Shown in pieces: positions 48,171 through 62,000 of a DNA stretch of 64,000 nt. The stretch covers positions 61,450,575 to 61,514,574 of the forward strand of contig OU744725.1 of assembly GCA_916613615.1 (NCBI GenBank). Reading direction: 5' to 3'. Both the position numbers and the translations under genes were made by a program. A model generated the notes under the pieces. That model made no database searches. It was not told the origin of the DNA and worked only from the letters and a program-made list of their open reading frames with translations. Each line of letters begins with the position of its first letter. Position 1 is the first letter of the stretch. This DNA comes from Steromphala cineraria (Eukaryota; Mollusca; Gastropoda; Trochida; Trochidae).

Positions 48171-49276
48171 TAGAGCCATTGGCTCTGCAGCTCATCTGGC
48201 TTCATATTCAATGTTTCTTTAGGGTGTTGCCTATATGATTCTCCCTACCTGAAGGGTACCATCTCGATAGAATCCCCATAACATAACCACAAACATATTT
48301 CACTATTTTCTTTGGAATATATGAAAGTTTGATTGCGTCAAAGGTCGCTACTCAAATATGTTCAGTTTGGTAATGAAAGCCGTTTTGAAATCCACTTTTG
48401 ATGGGCCGCTTTGACCTATCTGGCCACAAACCAGCGAATGCATGACCGGTCACGCCACCTTTTTGTGATGCCATAAACAGAATCAGCCTCGTTATCTATA
48501 CATCTATCAATACCACAGAAACAACCCAATAATTAACTATTTTCAGAATATGTTTTCCACTCTGTTAGATAAATCATTTGACGATGTAACACTCCTAAGC
48601 ATTTGGTGTAAAAGAGATATCTACATCAATGGTAATTAAATATTATTTAGGTGGTATTTCAGATGAAATAATGATGCGTTTCTCTGTAGTCTGTTTATTA
48701 ATCACAGCCGCGCGAGTTTTATGGCCCCTAACCCAGGTGGGTTTTTCACAGCCGATAATTACGCTGTCTTAATGAAAGGCTAATTAAAGGTGTTCATTGG
48801 ACAAATTAACAAAAATCAAGTCCAGTTTTTATTTTCTTGAAAAATCTTTAAACGAAAATCGAGAAGTGGTAAAGTCGAGGTTAGTTGATGTTTAATGATT
48901 CTCTACACACCATTTCATCTTGAGAAGAAGATGGGTTTTAATGGTCACCAAAACTATACATTTTAATATTTTAATATTCACTTGTCAAGGAATCTGTACA
49001 AAAAATTTCAACTTTCTACGCTTTTTGGTTCTGGAGAAGACGAAAATAGGTTTTTAGGACGTGGCCCCCGTGGCCTTTAATAGGGACCACATGGCACCAA
49101 AGTTACAATTTATAATCATCACTAGTCAAGGAGTCTGAATACAAGATTTCAGCTTTCTAAACCTTTTGCTTCTGGAGAAGAAGTCGAAAATGCACCAAGT
49201 TTACAGACGGACGGACGGACGCCGGACACTATGCCATGCCATAAGCCCATTAGGCCTTTCAGAACTGAAGAGCTAA
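48171..49276 (+). mobile_element. Diverged element, family D (copy 1)
   Basis: It begins tagagccattggctctgcag and ends with ggacggacgccggacac, atgccataagccc and agagctaaa. The same ends are at 59105-60256. The interior is worn but keeps ttctggagaaga blocks. Confidence 0.75.
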
Positions 49277-50612
49277 ACAGTAATTAGTTGCCCAAAGAGT
49301 AAAAGGGTCCACTCAATATTTGGGTCTAACCACATTCTAAGTATCATGAAAAGATTTTGAGATAGAGGCCAGAAAATGTCCAAAAGGCACCACTCCACTA
49401 CGAGATCTCATCACATACCACGTTTTGTAACAAAATATTTAAACGGCTTTGGACAGATATGGGAACCATGGACGGTGCTGAAAACATTATGTCTCCAACA
49501 AAGCTATGCGAGAGACATAACGACAAACCTGCTATAGTTATTCTAAGAATTTCGATTACTTTTTCACTATATGAACTTGTGCTCGAAAGAAAGTATACAC
49601 TCTTAAAATTGGCTTAAAATTACAAGAGCAACCGTGGCAACTAATCCTCCGTCATATTTCACCACTTGATAACTGGAACAATATATGCTACATTAATGTT
49701 AACATCAACCGTCATTTTAGGTTGAGAATGCTTAACTTTGTTATGACGTTTATTGACATCTTTGGTTGTCAGAATCATTATAATCTTTATTTGATAACAT
49801 TGCAATATATGCAATTTATTTTAAAAAATTGGTTTGTATGAAATTACATATTATGATAGCACATGTGTCACTGGAACAGTACTTTCAACTTGATATGGAA
49901 TACATATGTGGTCGGTTACTGTGGAAATGAATACTCCATATATCAATCAATGTTTGGTCAAACACAGTGTAAACTTTCTTTTATAGTTAGCCAATGAAAT
50001 GATTTGCATCCAACAAAATGGTGCGATAAAGGTGAGAGCACGGGATGAAAGGTCATGTAGGAGTAAATAAAGCATGGGGAGCGCATGCTCAGGCTATGGT
50101 GTCCAAAGCAAATCAAATCTGGGTACTTCTCAATAGTTGATTTATATATACACATGTATATGTATACCATATAAGAGCATCTCAAAACAAAACCCTTTTG
50201 AAATTATCATGTCACCATTTTGCAATGATTTCATTACTCATGACCTTGTCCTCTGACCTTGAATGTGAACATGTCTAAATAGTTCTCCCAAAGTGTATGC
50301 TGTAGGTTATTTATGTGTTCTGAAAAACCTATGAGGAAAACCTTAAAGTTAGTAGAACAAGTGTGGTGAAAACTGCACAAAAACTAATAGTAGCCTGCTT
50401 AGTAGTCCTGAGTAACCAACTGTCAGGATACATGACTTTCAACCTGATGGATATCAGGGTAAGTGTGGGAGCTTCCAGGATACATTTACAGTGAGGTAAC
50501 AGGATGGAAAGTTACATGATTCTCCCCCTTCTTAGCCGTTTACAACTGCTTTTGTTGAGGTGCGACATAGTAAGAACTGTATTTGTGAGACTCTGGCATG
50601 ACCTAGGTATAA

Positions 50613-50890
50613 GGGTGAGGTGAGGTGAGGTGATATGGGGTTTATCGCCGCTTTCAAGAGTATTTCACTTATATCGCGGCTGCTAGTATTATTGCAGGGA
50701 GAAAGCCTGCAACACTATTGTGGCTATGCATTGCGGTGAAACCTGCGAGCATCGGCTGGAACTAGCAACCATGGGTGGTACTGCACTGAAATTCAGTGTA
50801 GCATTGCACCCAAACCTGACTGCGTGTAGAACAGTTCTCTATTGCAGACAAAGTTGCCTAGCGGGATTCGAACCACGGACCTCCTGATCC
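50613..50890 (-). mobile_element. SINE-like tRNA-derived repeat
   Basis: Read leftwards, gaggtccgtggttcgaatcc carries a B box, followed by a body and the tail aaagcggcgataaaccccat. Similar 'gcggcgttaaaccc' tails are common in molluscan SINEs as I recall them. The 3' end runs into a gaggt microsatellite. Confidence 0.65.
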
Positions 50891-51472
50891 GAATAGGGTA
50901 GGAATATGGATGGTAAATTAATATAAAACAACCAACTAACAAGTTGATACTGGTTTTATTCTGTAACAAGAAATCAGACATGTAATTGTGTATATAGCAT
51001 TTGGTATATTACCTACATTTACACCACAAAGAAAAAACAACTATTTTGTTGGAACATTTCTTCAACATTTCAATGAGTCATGAAACAAACACTTAATTGG
51101 TCAAAATCAACTAAGTCAGTGAATTGTTTTTTATCATCTTTTAATCAACCAAAGAATAGTAACAAAAGTCATCTTTCACACTAAACTATGTAACATTTTC
51201 TAATAGGAAAGCGCAAAGACACAAATCCTTAAAAGTGTCGTCTTTTTTCTTGAATGCACACTTTATTTTAAGTTTTCTTATTGGTTTTGTTGTTTTCATT
51301 TCAGGGCACACTTTGTATTCGAAAGTTTTAAACACCTTACTAACCACAAAGATGCAATTACAAAGTTGAAATCCCAAAATTAGAAAACAGTATTTGTAAA
51401 TTGCATTATTTAACACACAAGAAGTATTCATTTCAATGACACAATCAATTTATAACAGTGTAAGTGTTTAAG

Positions 51473-51666
51473 CAATTATTCTCTTCAGCAAGTTAAAGGT
51501 ACCTTGATGGTTCAAAACATTCTCTAAAAAAGAAAATTGATCACAAACACACTTGAATACAGGATTAACCAATTATTCTCTTCAGCAAGTTAAAGGTACC
51601 TTGATGGTTCAAAACATTCTCTAAAAAAGAAAATTGATCACAAACACACTTGAATACAGGATTAAC
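51473..51666 (+). repeat. Exact tandem duplication, 97 bp
   Basis: Two copies beginning caattattctcttcagcaag and ending ggattaacc are identical as far as I can read them, which suggests a recent event. Confidence 0.9.
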
Positions 51667-52790
51667 CTTATTCATATTATCATCAATTTGAGCCCTCTGA
51701 GATCATGTTGACATCAAGATATAAAATTGGATATGCTAGCTTATTTCAACTATCACAAAATTATGTAATAAATGCTATATGTTAATGAAAGTATATGATC
51801 ACTCCAGTAGATCTGTTATATCAATGCTTAAGGTGGTATATATTGTATCTCTAGTTCTACAAATCTAAGGGGTATATTTGTGTATTAACAAAGAAATAGT
51901 CTTTCACATGAGTATCTATAATGAGTCTCCCTTATCAATATACTGAAATTTATTCATAAATTTGACGTCTCCAATAATTTAAAACATTTCTGTTAACAAA
52001 TTCTTATCACTTATGAAATTTTGACTTAGTGCCAAAGCAGAATGATTCAACCATTGCTCAAAAGCATAGTTTTATTTGCAAAAAATAATTATTGCAAAGT
52101 GTAATAATCTCACCAGCAGTTATCAACTTAGAGTATCTTCCTTATCACAATACTGTAATCTTATGTGGACATCTATAAAATCTATGAATAATCCATATGA
52201 TCGTGATATTTACCAAACATTTTGACCATAGTAACAATGACCATTCAAAGTGAAAGGTAATAGATCGTTTGAGACTTTTGAAAAGCTGAGGGTTGAATTA
52301 ATAGATAAATAACTTCCCTGTGGAAGATTTTCTCTGTGCCATTTTTTTTGATGTACTGGACCAAATCTATATATTTTTCAATGTCATGTTGCAGAAGGTA
52401 AACAGTTTCCCTGACATTACAAATATTACAACCAAAATTGAAAAAGTTGACTCACACACATTTCACTTCATTTTCCATAAAATTAACCAATAGATTCACT
52501 TTCAAATCATCTACAATCTTATTCATATCCAAGTGCCATTTATTAATAGATATAAAATTCAAACCATCTTGGCACTGAAACCATCATGTTGTTATATTCA
52601 TCAGACAATCATGTCTTCAAGCAGTGAAACAACGATTCTGACTTCACATTGTAACGTCACTATACTTCACATATTCACATATTCATCAGCTTTCATTCAC
52701 CAATGAAATGAGACAATCACTACACACTATGTACATCATATTGATACCAGGGCTACAATTACAAAAATAGGAGTAAGTCAGTACATGGAA
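51667..52790. other. Intergenic / probable MTCH2 3' UTR side
   Basis: AT-rich sequence with no gene. On the minus strand AATAAA occurs at 52544-52539, about 430 nt past the MTCH2 stop, and is a possible poly(A) signal. Confidence 0.4.
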
Positions 52791-52792
52791 TT

Positions 52793-52813
52793 ATGCTGTC
52801 TGTCTGCCAGTGA

Positions 52814-52848
<35 letters not shown>

Positions 52849-52950
52849 AGTCTGTCAGTCTGTCAGTCAGTGAGTCCGTCTGTCAGTCTGTCAGTCAGTG
52901 AGTCCGTCTGTCAGTGAGTTCGTCTGTGTGTCTGTCAGTGAGTCTGTGTT
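52793..52950 (+). repeat. TCTG/TCAG tetranucleotide microsatellite
   Basis: Runs of tctg with interspersed tcag and agtgagtc end about 20 bp from the MTCH2 stop codon. Confidence 0.93.
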
Positions 52951-52970
52951 GCTGCAGGAAGGCAAGGTTC

Positions 52971-53075
52971 TCAGCGCAGGAACAGGGCGTTGGCTGGGTA
53001 CATCTGCCCGCCCTTCATGATGCTGGCGCCAGTGTAGTACCTCCAGAACATACTGGAACCACGCTTCAGAGCACC
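52971..53075 (-). CDS. MTCH2: MTCH2 last exon
   Basis: GALKRGSSMFWRYYTGASIM then KGGQMYPANALFLR and TGA, matching 'MSRGNSLFFRKVPFG', but with a tail that differs from the vertebrate one. The acceptor is tcctaccag|GGT. A TCTG microsatellite lies just past the stop, inside the probable 3' UTR. Confidence 0.9.
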   Translation of the reverse strand, partial: GALKRGSSMFWRYYTGASIMKGGQMYPANALFLR

Positions 53076-56000
53076 CTGGTAGGAAAATGGTTAACAAATG
53101 AAATGCAGGAGTTAATGAGTATTTTTCTTACAGATTTCTTAGATTTCTTGTCAACAACTTCTTCATTGTACACCATGATATTTCGGACTGAGTGTAGTGT
53201 TTCTCTATGTGCTGGCTTCAAAGATTTGATTTACAATGTTGCTTATGTAGTCATAGCTAAACAAGAAGTATTCTCAACTTATGCTGGTGTTATCAGAATA
53301 TACATGTAGTTAGACTAGTTAGGTCATTATCTATGAAACAAGAATTCTAAAGGCATAATTTTAGTCATTCATTCACAAAATGTGGGAAAAAATATTATTA
53401 TAATTTTAATATTATGAATTTTTGAAAATGTCCACATAGGAATATGATATTGCTATATTGCAAATATTAGCATAGGTTAAATGTGTCATTGCTTTCTTTA
53501 TTAGTGTATCAGGTTTTGGTCTCCAGATTGTGTCTTTAACTTGCCAATACTTTCTTGTGAATATATTTCATGCAATATTCATTGCATAATCATCAGTCTC
53601 TATTATTGAAACCATAAAGAATGTCAACACACACATAAAGAATATTAATGGTATCTATCATGATAACTCCTAAAGGTGTGATCCCTGACAAAGCATATTC
53701 AATTACATTTAAAAGTAATAAAATCACGCTGAAGATTCCAACAACCAAACCTGTCTCCATAATTGGCAAAGGGTTAGTTTTACCTGTTTGCGTAGATCAG
53801 AGAAGCATTCAATCCAGCTGCTGTACTCCCTCCCTGCGGCCTCCAGTCTGCAATAGGTAACACTCAGGTAAACAGGTGAGAAACACAGGTAACCTCAGGA
53901 AACACAGGTAACCTCAGGTAAACAGGTGAGAAACACAGGTAACACTCTGGTAAACAAGTGAGAACACAGGTAACACTAAGGTAAACAGGTGAGAAAAGCA
54001 CAGGTAACACTCAGGTAAACAGGTGAGAACACAGGTAACACTCAGGTAAACAAGTAACACTCAGGTAAACAGGTGAGAAACACAGGTAACCTCATGTAAA
54101 CAGGTGAGAACACAGATGACACTCAGGTAAACAGGTGAGAACACAGGTAACCTCAGGTAAACAGGTGAGAACACAGGTAACACTCAGGTAAACAGGTGAG
54201 AAAAACACAGGTAACTCTTGGAACCTAAACTTTAGGTAACAAATGGGAATCCATCAGAAGGAATTTTCTTTTGCGCTATCTTCACGAGTAGCACAAGTCA
54301 TATTCCACAATTCTTACAACTGACCCTAGCTCTGTGTTTGCAAAACTGATACAATCATTTTCCTTTCAAAACAAAAATTGTCTTCTAACTACTTGGTAAG
54401 AAATTATTGTCATCCAGGGGAGGAGAGAGATGTTGTTGGGAGAGGTGCTATAGAATTGGATTATTCGCATCAAAGAATGTGTAACCACAGAAAATTAGCT
54501 TGATAATTGAATCTAGGTTACATGGCATACACTTTTGAACATCCTTGTCAACATTTAATCAATTTGAACTCAAAGGAGGGGTGCGTACCCCCTTTCTGGA
54601 TCCGCTAATATTCATCCTTTAGGTTCTTAGAATTGATACTGCTAAGCAATTAAATAGTTAAGGATATCAACTTCAATCTAAGGGTAAGGACTGACTCACC
54701 CTGATCCATTGATGGCCATGATGTTGGTCACCACGGTGAAGGGGTAGGTGAGGTGAGATACAATCAGCTGCAAACAACACATTTCATCATTACATAGAGA
54801 ATACTTCACTGGCAGATACTGGTATAAAATCAACCCTTGTGCTATGCTTGGTGTCAAATTTGACCCCAGAGCTTGTTATTCAATTAAATTAATTTTAAAA
54901 ATTTATGATATTGTAAATTTAAGAAACCATGCCTTTCATCATATCACAGTGCATACCTCAAAAGCTTCATCAGTCATTCAAGAGGATTTGGGATTATACT
55001 TCTAATGTTCGATATTTAAATAATTTTAAAACTGGCAGCTCATGAAGGAAAGGGTAATGTAAAGAGAGCATGTTTGAGAGAGTTTCAATATGTGCCAAAG
55101 TAAGAATAGGAAGAAATACATATATGGATATTAAAACTAGCTATCTTATCAATGAAGTCCATGTAGTTGGCACGAATTGAGCTCAAAGATCCACTAAAGC
55201 TCAAGCATTCCATGGGCTTCGATGGTGTCCTCTTTTTCAGAAGTCGGTCATGATTTCATTATTCTCCAAATGTGTATCTAATGATTAAATAAACAAATAA
55301 TGGTGACTTTTATAGCTCTAAATCCATAAGGTATATGCTCTAAGTGCTAGCAATAGGAGGACTGAAAGAGGTGTGTCTTTAGTGTTGATTTGAAAGAGTC
55401 GAATGTTGGGGATTGCTTGATTTGAAGCGGGAGAGAGTTCCACAAGACAGCAGCAGAATATTCGAAAGTTCTATGTCCAAATGATTTAAGCTTGGTTTTA
55501 GGCACAGTAAGAAGTTGTTGATCTTGTGAACGTAGTTTTCTAGTTGGTCTGTACTCTGTGATGAGGTCTTCCAGATACGATGGGCATAGCTGGTTTAGGC
55601 ACTTGTAGGTTGTTGATAATATCTTAAAGTTAATTCTATAGGAGATAGACTAGAGTACATACCCCACAAGCTGCAGCAGTGTAAGACTTGACCTCTTTAT
55701 CCTCTACCAGATACTTGTTCACCAGCTGGGCTATGAAGTTGGAGATCCACACTGTGATCACTTCTCCCACAAGCCGGGGAACAATTCCTCTGAAACATAC
55801 AGTACATAGTGAATACTTGACAACCTGATTTATGATTTCGTACTTACATGCAAAAGCGAGTTATATAACAAGAGTCATCAGAAAATGACAGATCCAACCA
55901 ATCCCCAATATACCAGAAATTCAATAAAATGATAAAGAAATTCCCAAAAAGGTCCCAAGAAGTGGAGAATATCAAAAGGCAAATTTTGATTGATCGATCC

Positions 56001-59000
56001 AAATATCAAGTTTCAAAGAGGCAAGTCATACAGATTTGGAGTTCTGCTACAGAAATTGAATTCTTAAATTACATCTCCACAGACACCATCAAAAATTTAA
56101 ATTAAGAAGTTGAAAATCCAAAAAGGCACATCTACACAAGCTGACTAATCCACATACAAAGTTTCATTTTGCTAGGTCTTAGTTTTTTACTTGCCAACAT
56201 AAATCATGCTTAAATGCTAAAGTTCTGAAAGTATCATTTCATCAACAATTGAACATAGAGATTAGTGACTACCCTACTCATAAATATGTCATAAGTAAAA
56301 CAGATGCTTTGCTGGCAAATAGATATTGTAGATGTGCTTGGATAGTCTGAATGTGTCTGGGCTTGTACCGTCACATCCTGTCTCAGGGTACGAACGTTAC
56401 CCTAACTCCACTAATCTGTACCCTGGGCTCAGAAGCTAGTTCACCCGTGCAGCCCGACTTTAGACATAGCCAATCAAATAATTTTCTCGCCACCTTCTCG
56501 ATAAAATTTAAACGAGAAAATGATTTGATTGGCTATATCCAAAGTCGGGCCGGGCGAGCGAATCTAGCTTCTGAGCCCAGATAAGTAGAGTAAGCTAGAG
56601 CTGAGTATCACGGGAAATCTCACGATTCGATATGTATTACGATACAGACAGACGATACAGAATGTATCACGATGCTTTGTTTAAAGTATAACTTCGTGCA
56701 TATTTTGTGAAATATTCAAGATTGTGGTAATATTGTGTTATGAGATGATCGAAAATCAAAGATCAAAATGTTTTTTTTCTCTTCAAAAACAGTTATTTAT
56801 GAATCAGATTGCTGCATGCCTGTGTAGTTACAGATACTGCACAAGCTGGTTTTAAAGTGCTCACTTAGTTTTTCTTTTCATTTTTAAGTAAGTGAAATCT
56901 ATTTTAGTGCATCACGATACAGGAAGCTCACGATACAATAATCACGATTTCCCAAGCTACGATTCTATCGTAGGTATCGATGAATCGTTACAGCCCTAGA
57001 GTTAGCGTAACGTTCCTACCCTGAGACAGGACAGTACTGTCAGACATGCAGAATGGCTTTTAACTGTAATAGGACTAATTTCGCATATGTTCCCGTTTAT
57101 ACAAGTCATTAACCATACAAATGTTATTCACATTATTTCACAATTTGATTCTACACAATGGAGCATCCAACAGGTTGAGGTGCTTTTGTCCACAGGACAC
57201 TTATTCCAACACTTAAGATCAATTTGATTTTGATACAAGTTTTCACAGAAATGTCATTATGATCCTTTATTCTAACATGACACGAAAACTAGTTTGAAAA
57301 TACTGCGTTACTGGTTACTCGTTCACATTTTGGAGTAATTATTTCACCGATAATCACCTCTAAATATTTACGACCGCTTCACATTCCTCCGCGCATGCGT
57401 ATACAATCTGCACTCAGCGACTTTCTGTTTACAATAGACATGTTGGCGACGACACTTTAAGTTTCAATATCAGAAACTTGTTGACATTTTGAAACACCTA
57501 CAAATATTAATCGAATAAAGAAGTTTTTGGTTCCTGTTTGAAGTGTTTCTTACTGCTTCGCGATGGAAATTAATCACAGTCCACAGATCTATAAACAAAA
57601 TCAACGATCGCACATACAGCGATTCGTTAAATGAACGGAAGCGACTTTATTCTTTAATTTCGCCGAATGCTGTCACTACCCCTACCTATAATTTACAAGT
57701 GACCACTTCTGTCACAGTCCCCAACCATGACACAAAATATAACTTCCTTGACCGCTTCCACTAAATTTGAAACACTTCACCGACACGAAGTGAGCAACTA
57801 TTTTTAGAGTAGCGTCCCTTGATTTGGTCAGTCCTTGTTGCTCTTGTAGGGGTGATGGGTCGACCCATGTATTTAGGTAAAAAATCGTAACTTTGACGAC
57901 ATTGAAATCTGTTTTCTATTCATAATATGCTCAATAAATTACAAATGAGTCTGTTTAAACACGTTTTTTCTGTATGCAATGACATTTTAATTGTTATGTG
58001 TTCTTTATGAAAGTGGACTGTACTGTTGTTTTGCAATTAAGTGGAACCGGTCTGCAAGCTCGGTTTGAAATTATATTTAGGGATAAAGAATGCACGACAT
58101 ACAACCCCAAAATAAAAAACAGCCCATGTTTATAATAGTCATTCTATTTGATATGAAATAAAAGATTATCTTGGATAATATAAACCAAAGAAGTGTTCAA
58201 AGATTGATATTGGAGACAGTCATCTAAGGATTTGTAAACTCCATTTCAATGAAAATCACTCAAAAAATATATCCGAAGAAGGTAAAAGTTCAAAAATGTA
58301 AACTGATCCATATACCAAGTTTCATTCAGTTACCGGTTGGTCTAATAGTTTTTGAGTTATGCTCCGGAAACGAAATGCTTAAGGACAGATAGACAGACAG
58401 ACAGGGCACTAACTATTTCCCACAGTATTATGTACCAATGAGACAAAATTACAAAAGAATAAATTCTTGACTTACGCAAAGTAACCCAAAATGCCGTCAT
58501 TCCTGTATATTTCTGGTATAGATGAAAATATAGATCTGAAAAAAAGAATTTCCAGAAAATATAACAATCTATATATTATTTATATTAAGATAATGGACAT
58601 AAAGAAATCAATAAGTACTTACAAACTCTTAACATTTATAATAAAACATAACAAATAAATAGCATGATTCCTTATAAAAAGATCGAACATTGGTTTTTAA
58701 ATGTTACGTGAGAAATACTTACGAATATTTTGTTTCCTTTCCAACAAACTGAACCATACATCTCAACATCATAACTGAAAAAGAGCAGAAAAAAAACTGT
58801 TACTTCATGGACAATTTCAAATCAACAATGACGATCTCAACTGGTTACAGAGTTTATGAGTTTATGGTTACAGAGCGAAACAAAATGATAATGATAATGG
58901 TTCAATTGAAAACATATTTCTATTTATTCTTTTAATTTGTTGCTTAATGATGAAGGATAACAGAATGAACTGATTTTTATCAAACCAACATACCGTGAAA

Positions 59001-62000
59001 TGGGTGGCTAACAATAATTCCCATGCAGCGACCAATTGTTTCTTGTGTTGTCTGCAAGGGGTAAGAATTTATATTAACGATCTGGTTGCAATATTCCAAA
59101 AAAATAGAGCCATTGGCTCTGTAGCTCATCAGGCTTCATCATCAATTATGCTGTAGAGTGTGGCCAATGTGATTCCCCCTTTGTAGAGGCCACAGGGTCA
59201 CCAATCATAAAATTAAGTATAGGCGACAAGTTTTAGTTTTCTAGACCTTATACTTCAGGAGAAGAAGATGAAAATAGATTTGAAGGAAGTTCCTGTAGCC
59301 TTTATTAGGGGCAACAGGGTCACAAAAGCTACAATTCATCATCCTCACTAGTCAAGGAGTCTGTTCACAAAGTTTCAGCTTTCTAGGCCTTATGCTTCTG
59401 GAGAAGAAGATGAAAATAGGTTTTTAGGGTGTGGCCCCTGTGGCCCTTATTAGGGGTCACAGGGCCACCAAAGCTACAATTTATAATCCTCACTAGCCAA
59501 GGAGTCTGTACACAAAGTTTCAGCTTTCTAGGCCTTATGGTTCTGGAGAAGAAGATGAAAATAGGTTTTAAGGGTGTGGCCCCTGTGGCCCTTGTTAGGG
59601 GTCACAGGGCCACCAAAGCTACAATTTATAATCCTCACTAGCCATGGAAACTGTACACAAAGTTTCAGCTTTCTAGGCCTTAGGGTTCTGGAGAAGAAGA
59701 TGAAAATAGGTTTTTAGGGTGTGGACCCTGTGGCCCTTATTAGGGGTCACAGGGCTACCAAAGCTACAATTTATAATCCTAACTAGCCAAGGAGTCTGTA
59801 CACAAAGTTTCAGCTTTCTAGGCCTTATGGTTCTGGAGAAGTAGATGAAAATAGGTTTTTAGGGTGTGGCCCCTGTGGCCCTTATTAGGGGTCACAGGGC
59901 TACCAAAGCTACAATTTATAATCCTCACTAGCCAAGGAGTCTGTACACAAAGTTTCAGCTTTCTAGGCCTTATGGTTCTGGAGAAGAAGATGAAAATATG
60001 TTTTTAGGGTTTGGCCCCTGTGGCCCTTATTAGGGGTCACAGGGCCACCAAAGCTACAATTTATAATCCTCACTAGCCAAGGAGTCTGTACACAAAGTTT
60101 CAGCTTTCTAGGCCTTATGGTTCTGGAGAAGAAGTCGAAATTCCACAAAGTTTACGGACGGACGGATGGACGGACGGACGGATGGACGGACGGACGGACG
60201 CCGGACACCATGCCATGCCATAAGCCCATCGGGCCTTACAGGCCAGATGAGCTAAAAATGTGAAGACAATATTGACAAACAAAATCCTGAAAAGTATATA
60301 TAAAATTCCATAAAGCATTTTTTGGAATATGATTGTTTGACATACTAAATTATTTTTTAAGATGAGATAAGAATGCGATCCAGATTATCGGTAGTTCAAA
60401 CACCATTTCTCTCCCTTTTGAAATTGCTTCTGATAAATCAAAATTCTAAATTCTTTCTTTTTGATAGATGACCCACTGCCCACAGATATTTTGAAATAGA
60501 TTTAAATGAGTTTTTTAAAATAAGCTTTATCAACACAATGTTTATTTTTTGCATACAAAATTTGTTGAGCAAAACTATACTTCTGGAATTAATCCTGCAA
60601 CAGAGTAAGGGTAAAGTGACAAATCCAATTGAATTATCCAAAGACCAGGACCCCCTTTCACAAAGCATGAAGGTGATCGTAAGTTCTTAAAGGGGCAGTA
60701 GCACGTTTTTAGGGGGAATATAAGGTGATGTCAGGAAAATGAAAATAAATGGTTGCAATTGAAAGACAATATATTTAAACTAAATGAAGCAGTAATAAAT
60801 CAAATAAATAATATAAACTTGAGCCATGCAATTCCTTTTTCTTACTCAAAATGAATTAAAGGTGTTCACACAAAATGGCCGCCAATGGACTTTATGTGAA
60901 TCTTCATGATTTGTCCTGACTATGGATCATAGGTTTGTGTAATGAGATTTTTGACACTATCAAAACAATACATTTAGCATTAACATACAATTATCAGTGA
61001 AAAATTGAAAATATAAAATTTTCAAAAAACGTGCTACTGCCCCTTTAAGGTAGTGTTACTGCAATGTTAAAGTATGGGAGTTAAGGTCAACCTTAGTACT
61101 GATTGCTTTGTGAAAGGAGGCCCTGCGCTAAACTACATTGAGTAGTAAACATAATAAGTTGAAAACGCATTCACTTACATCTCTACAGAATGTTTTAATC
61201 CACACCACTAACTCATCATCCCCTGTTGGGGCTTGGTCTTCTTGTGATTTGTTCATTTCCTTAAACCTCTGAAACAAAGTAAATGATATCAATTATTCAG
61301 AGGTGACATATCAGGAAATAAAATCAACTGTCACAAGATCGGTGATAGGTGATATTTAACTGCAAATAAAAAAAGAGCCCAAAAGCCTGGAAATTATCTA
61401 TCTTATTACAGTTTGAAAATTAAACACCTAAAAAGGCAGTTCCCCACATACTTTGATGATCAAAATTAATTTGTTACGGAAATATCAAGATAACTGGCAT
61501 AGAAGTAACAAAACACCAGAACCAGATCTGATATGATCTCATCTGGAACTATATCATAATGATAAATCCATCGTTACGATTAAGAGGAGTTAAAGGTAGT
61601 GTACCTCCATAACTGCATTCTGTATTCCATTGCCAAGAGTTCCAGAGATGACTCGTGGCACAACACCTCGATACATCCCCCAGAACCCATCACAAGACTT
61701 GATGTATTTCACTGAATGTACAAAATTATCAACATATGACCTTGCAGTTTGCACATATAATCCAAATCAAAAACAACATAGTAGTGAGTTTGACGAGGAA
61801 GGTCTTAAACAAGGTTTGATAATTATCCATATTTGAATAAACTTGTAAACTGTGTTTGTGAAACACTAGTGCACCCATAGCCAAGGTCAAGGTCACGAAG
61901 TCAAATGACCTCATCTGGAAGGTCTTTTCATGATAGATGCACATGTGAAAAATCAAAAGTCTACACCCAAACAATCAAAAGTTATGAGTAAGTTTAAAGT

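Noticed and set aside
52914..53309. 131-residue plus-strand frame
   Set aside because: It overlaps the MTCH2 last exon in antisense and begins in a TCTG microsatellite; no domain is seen.
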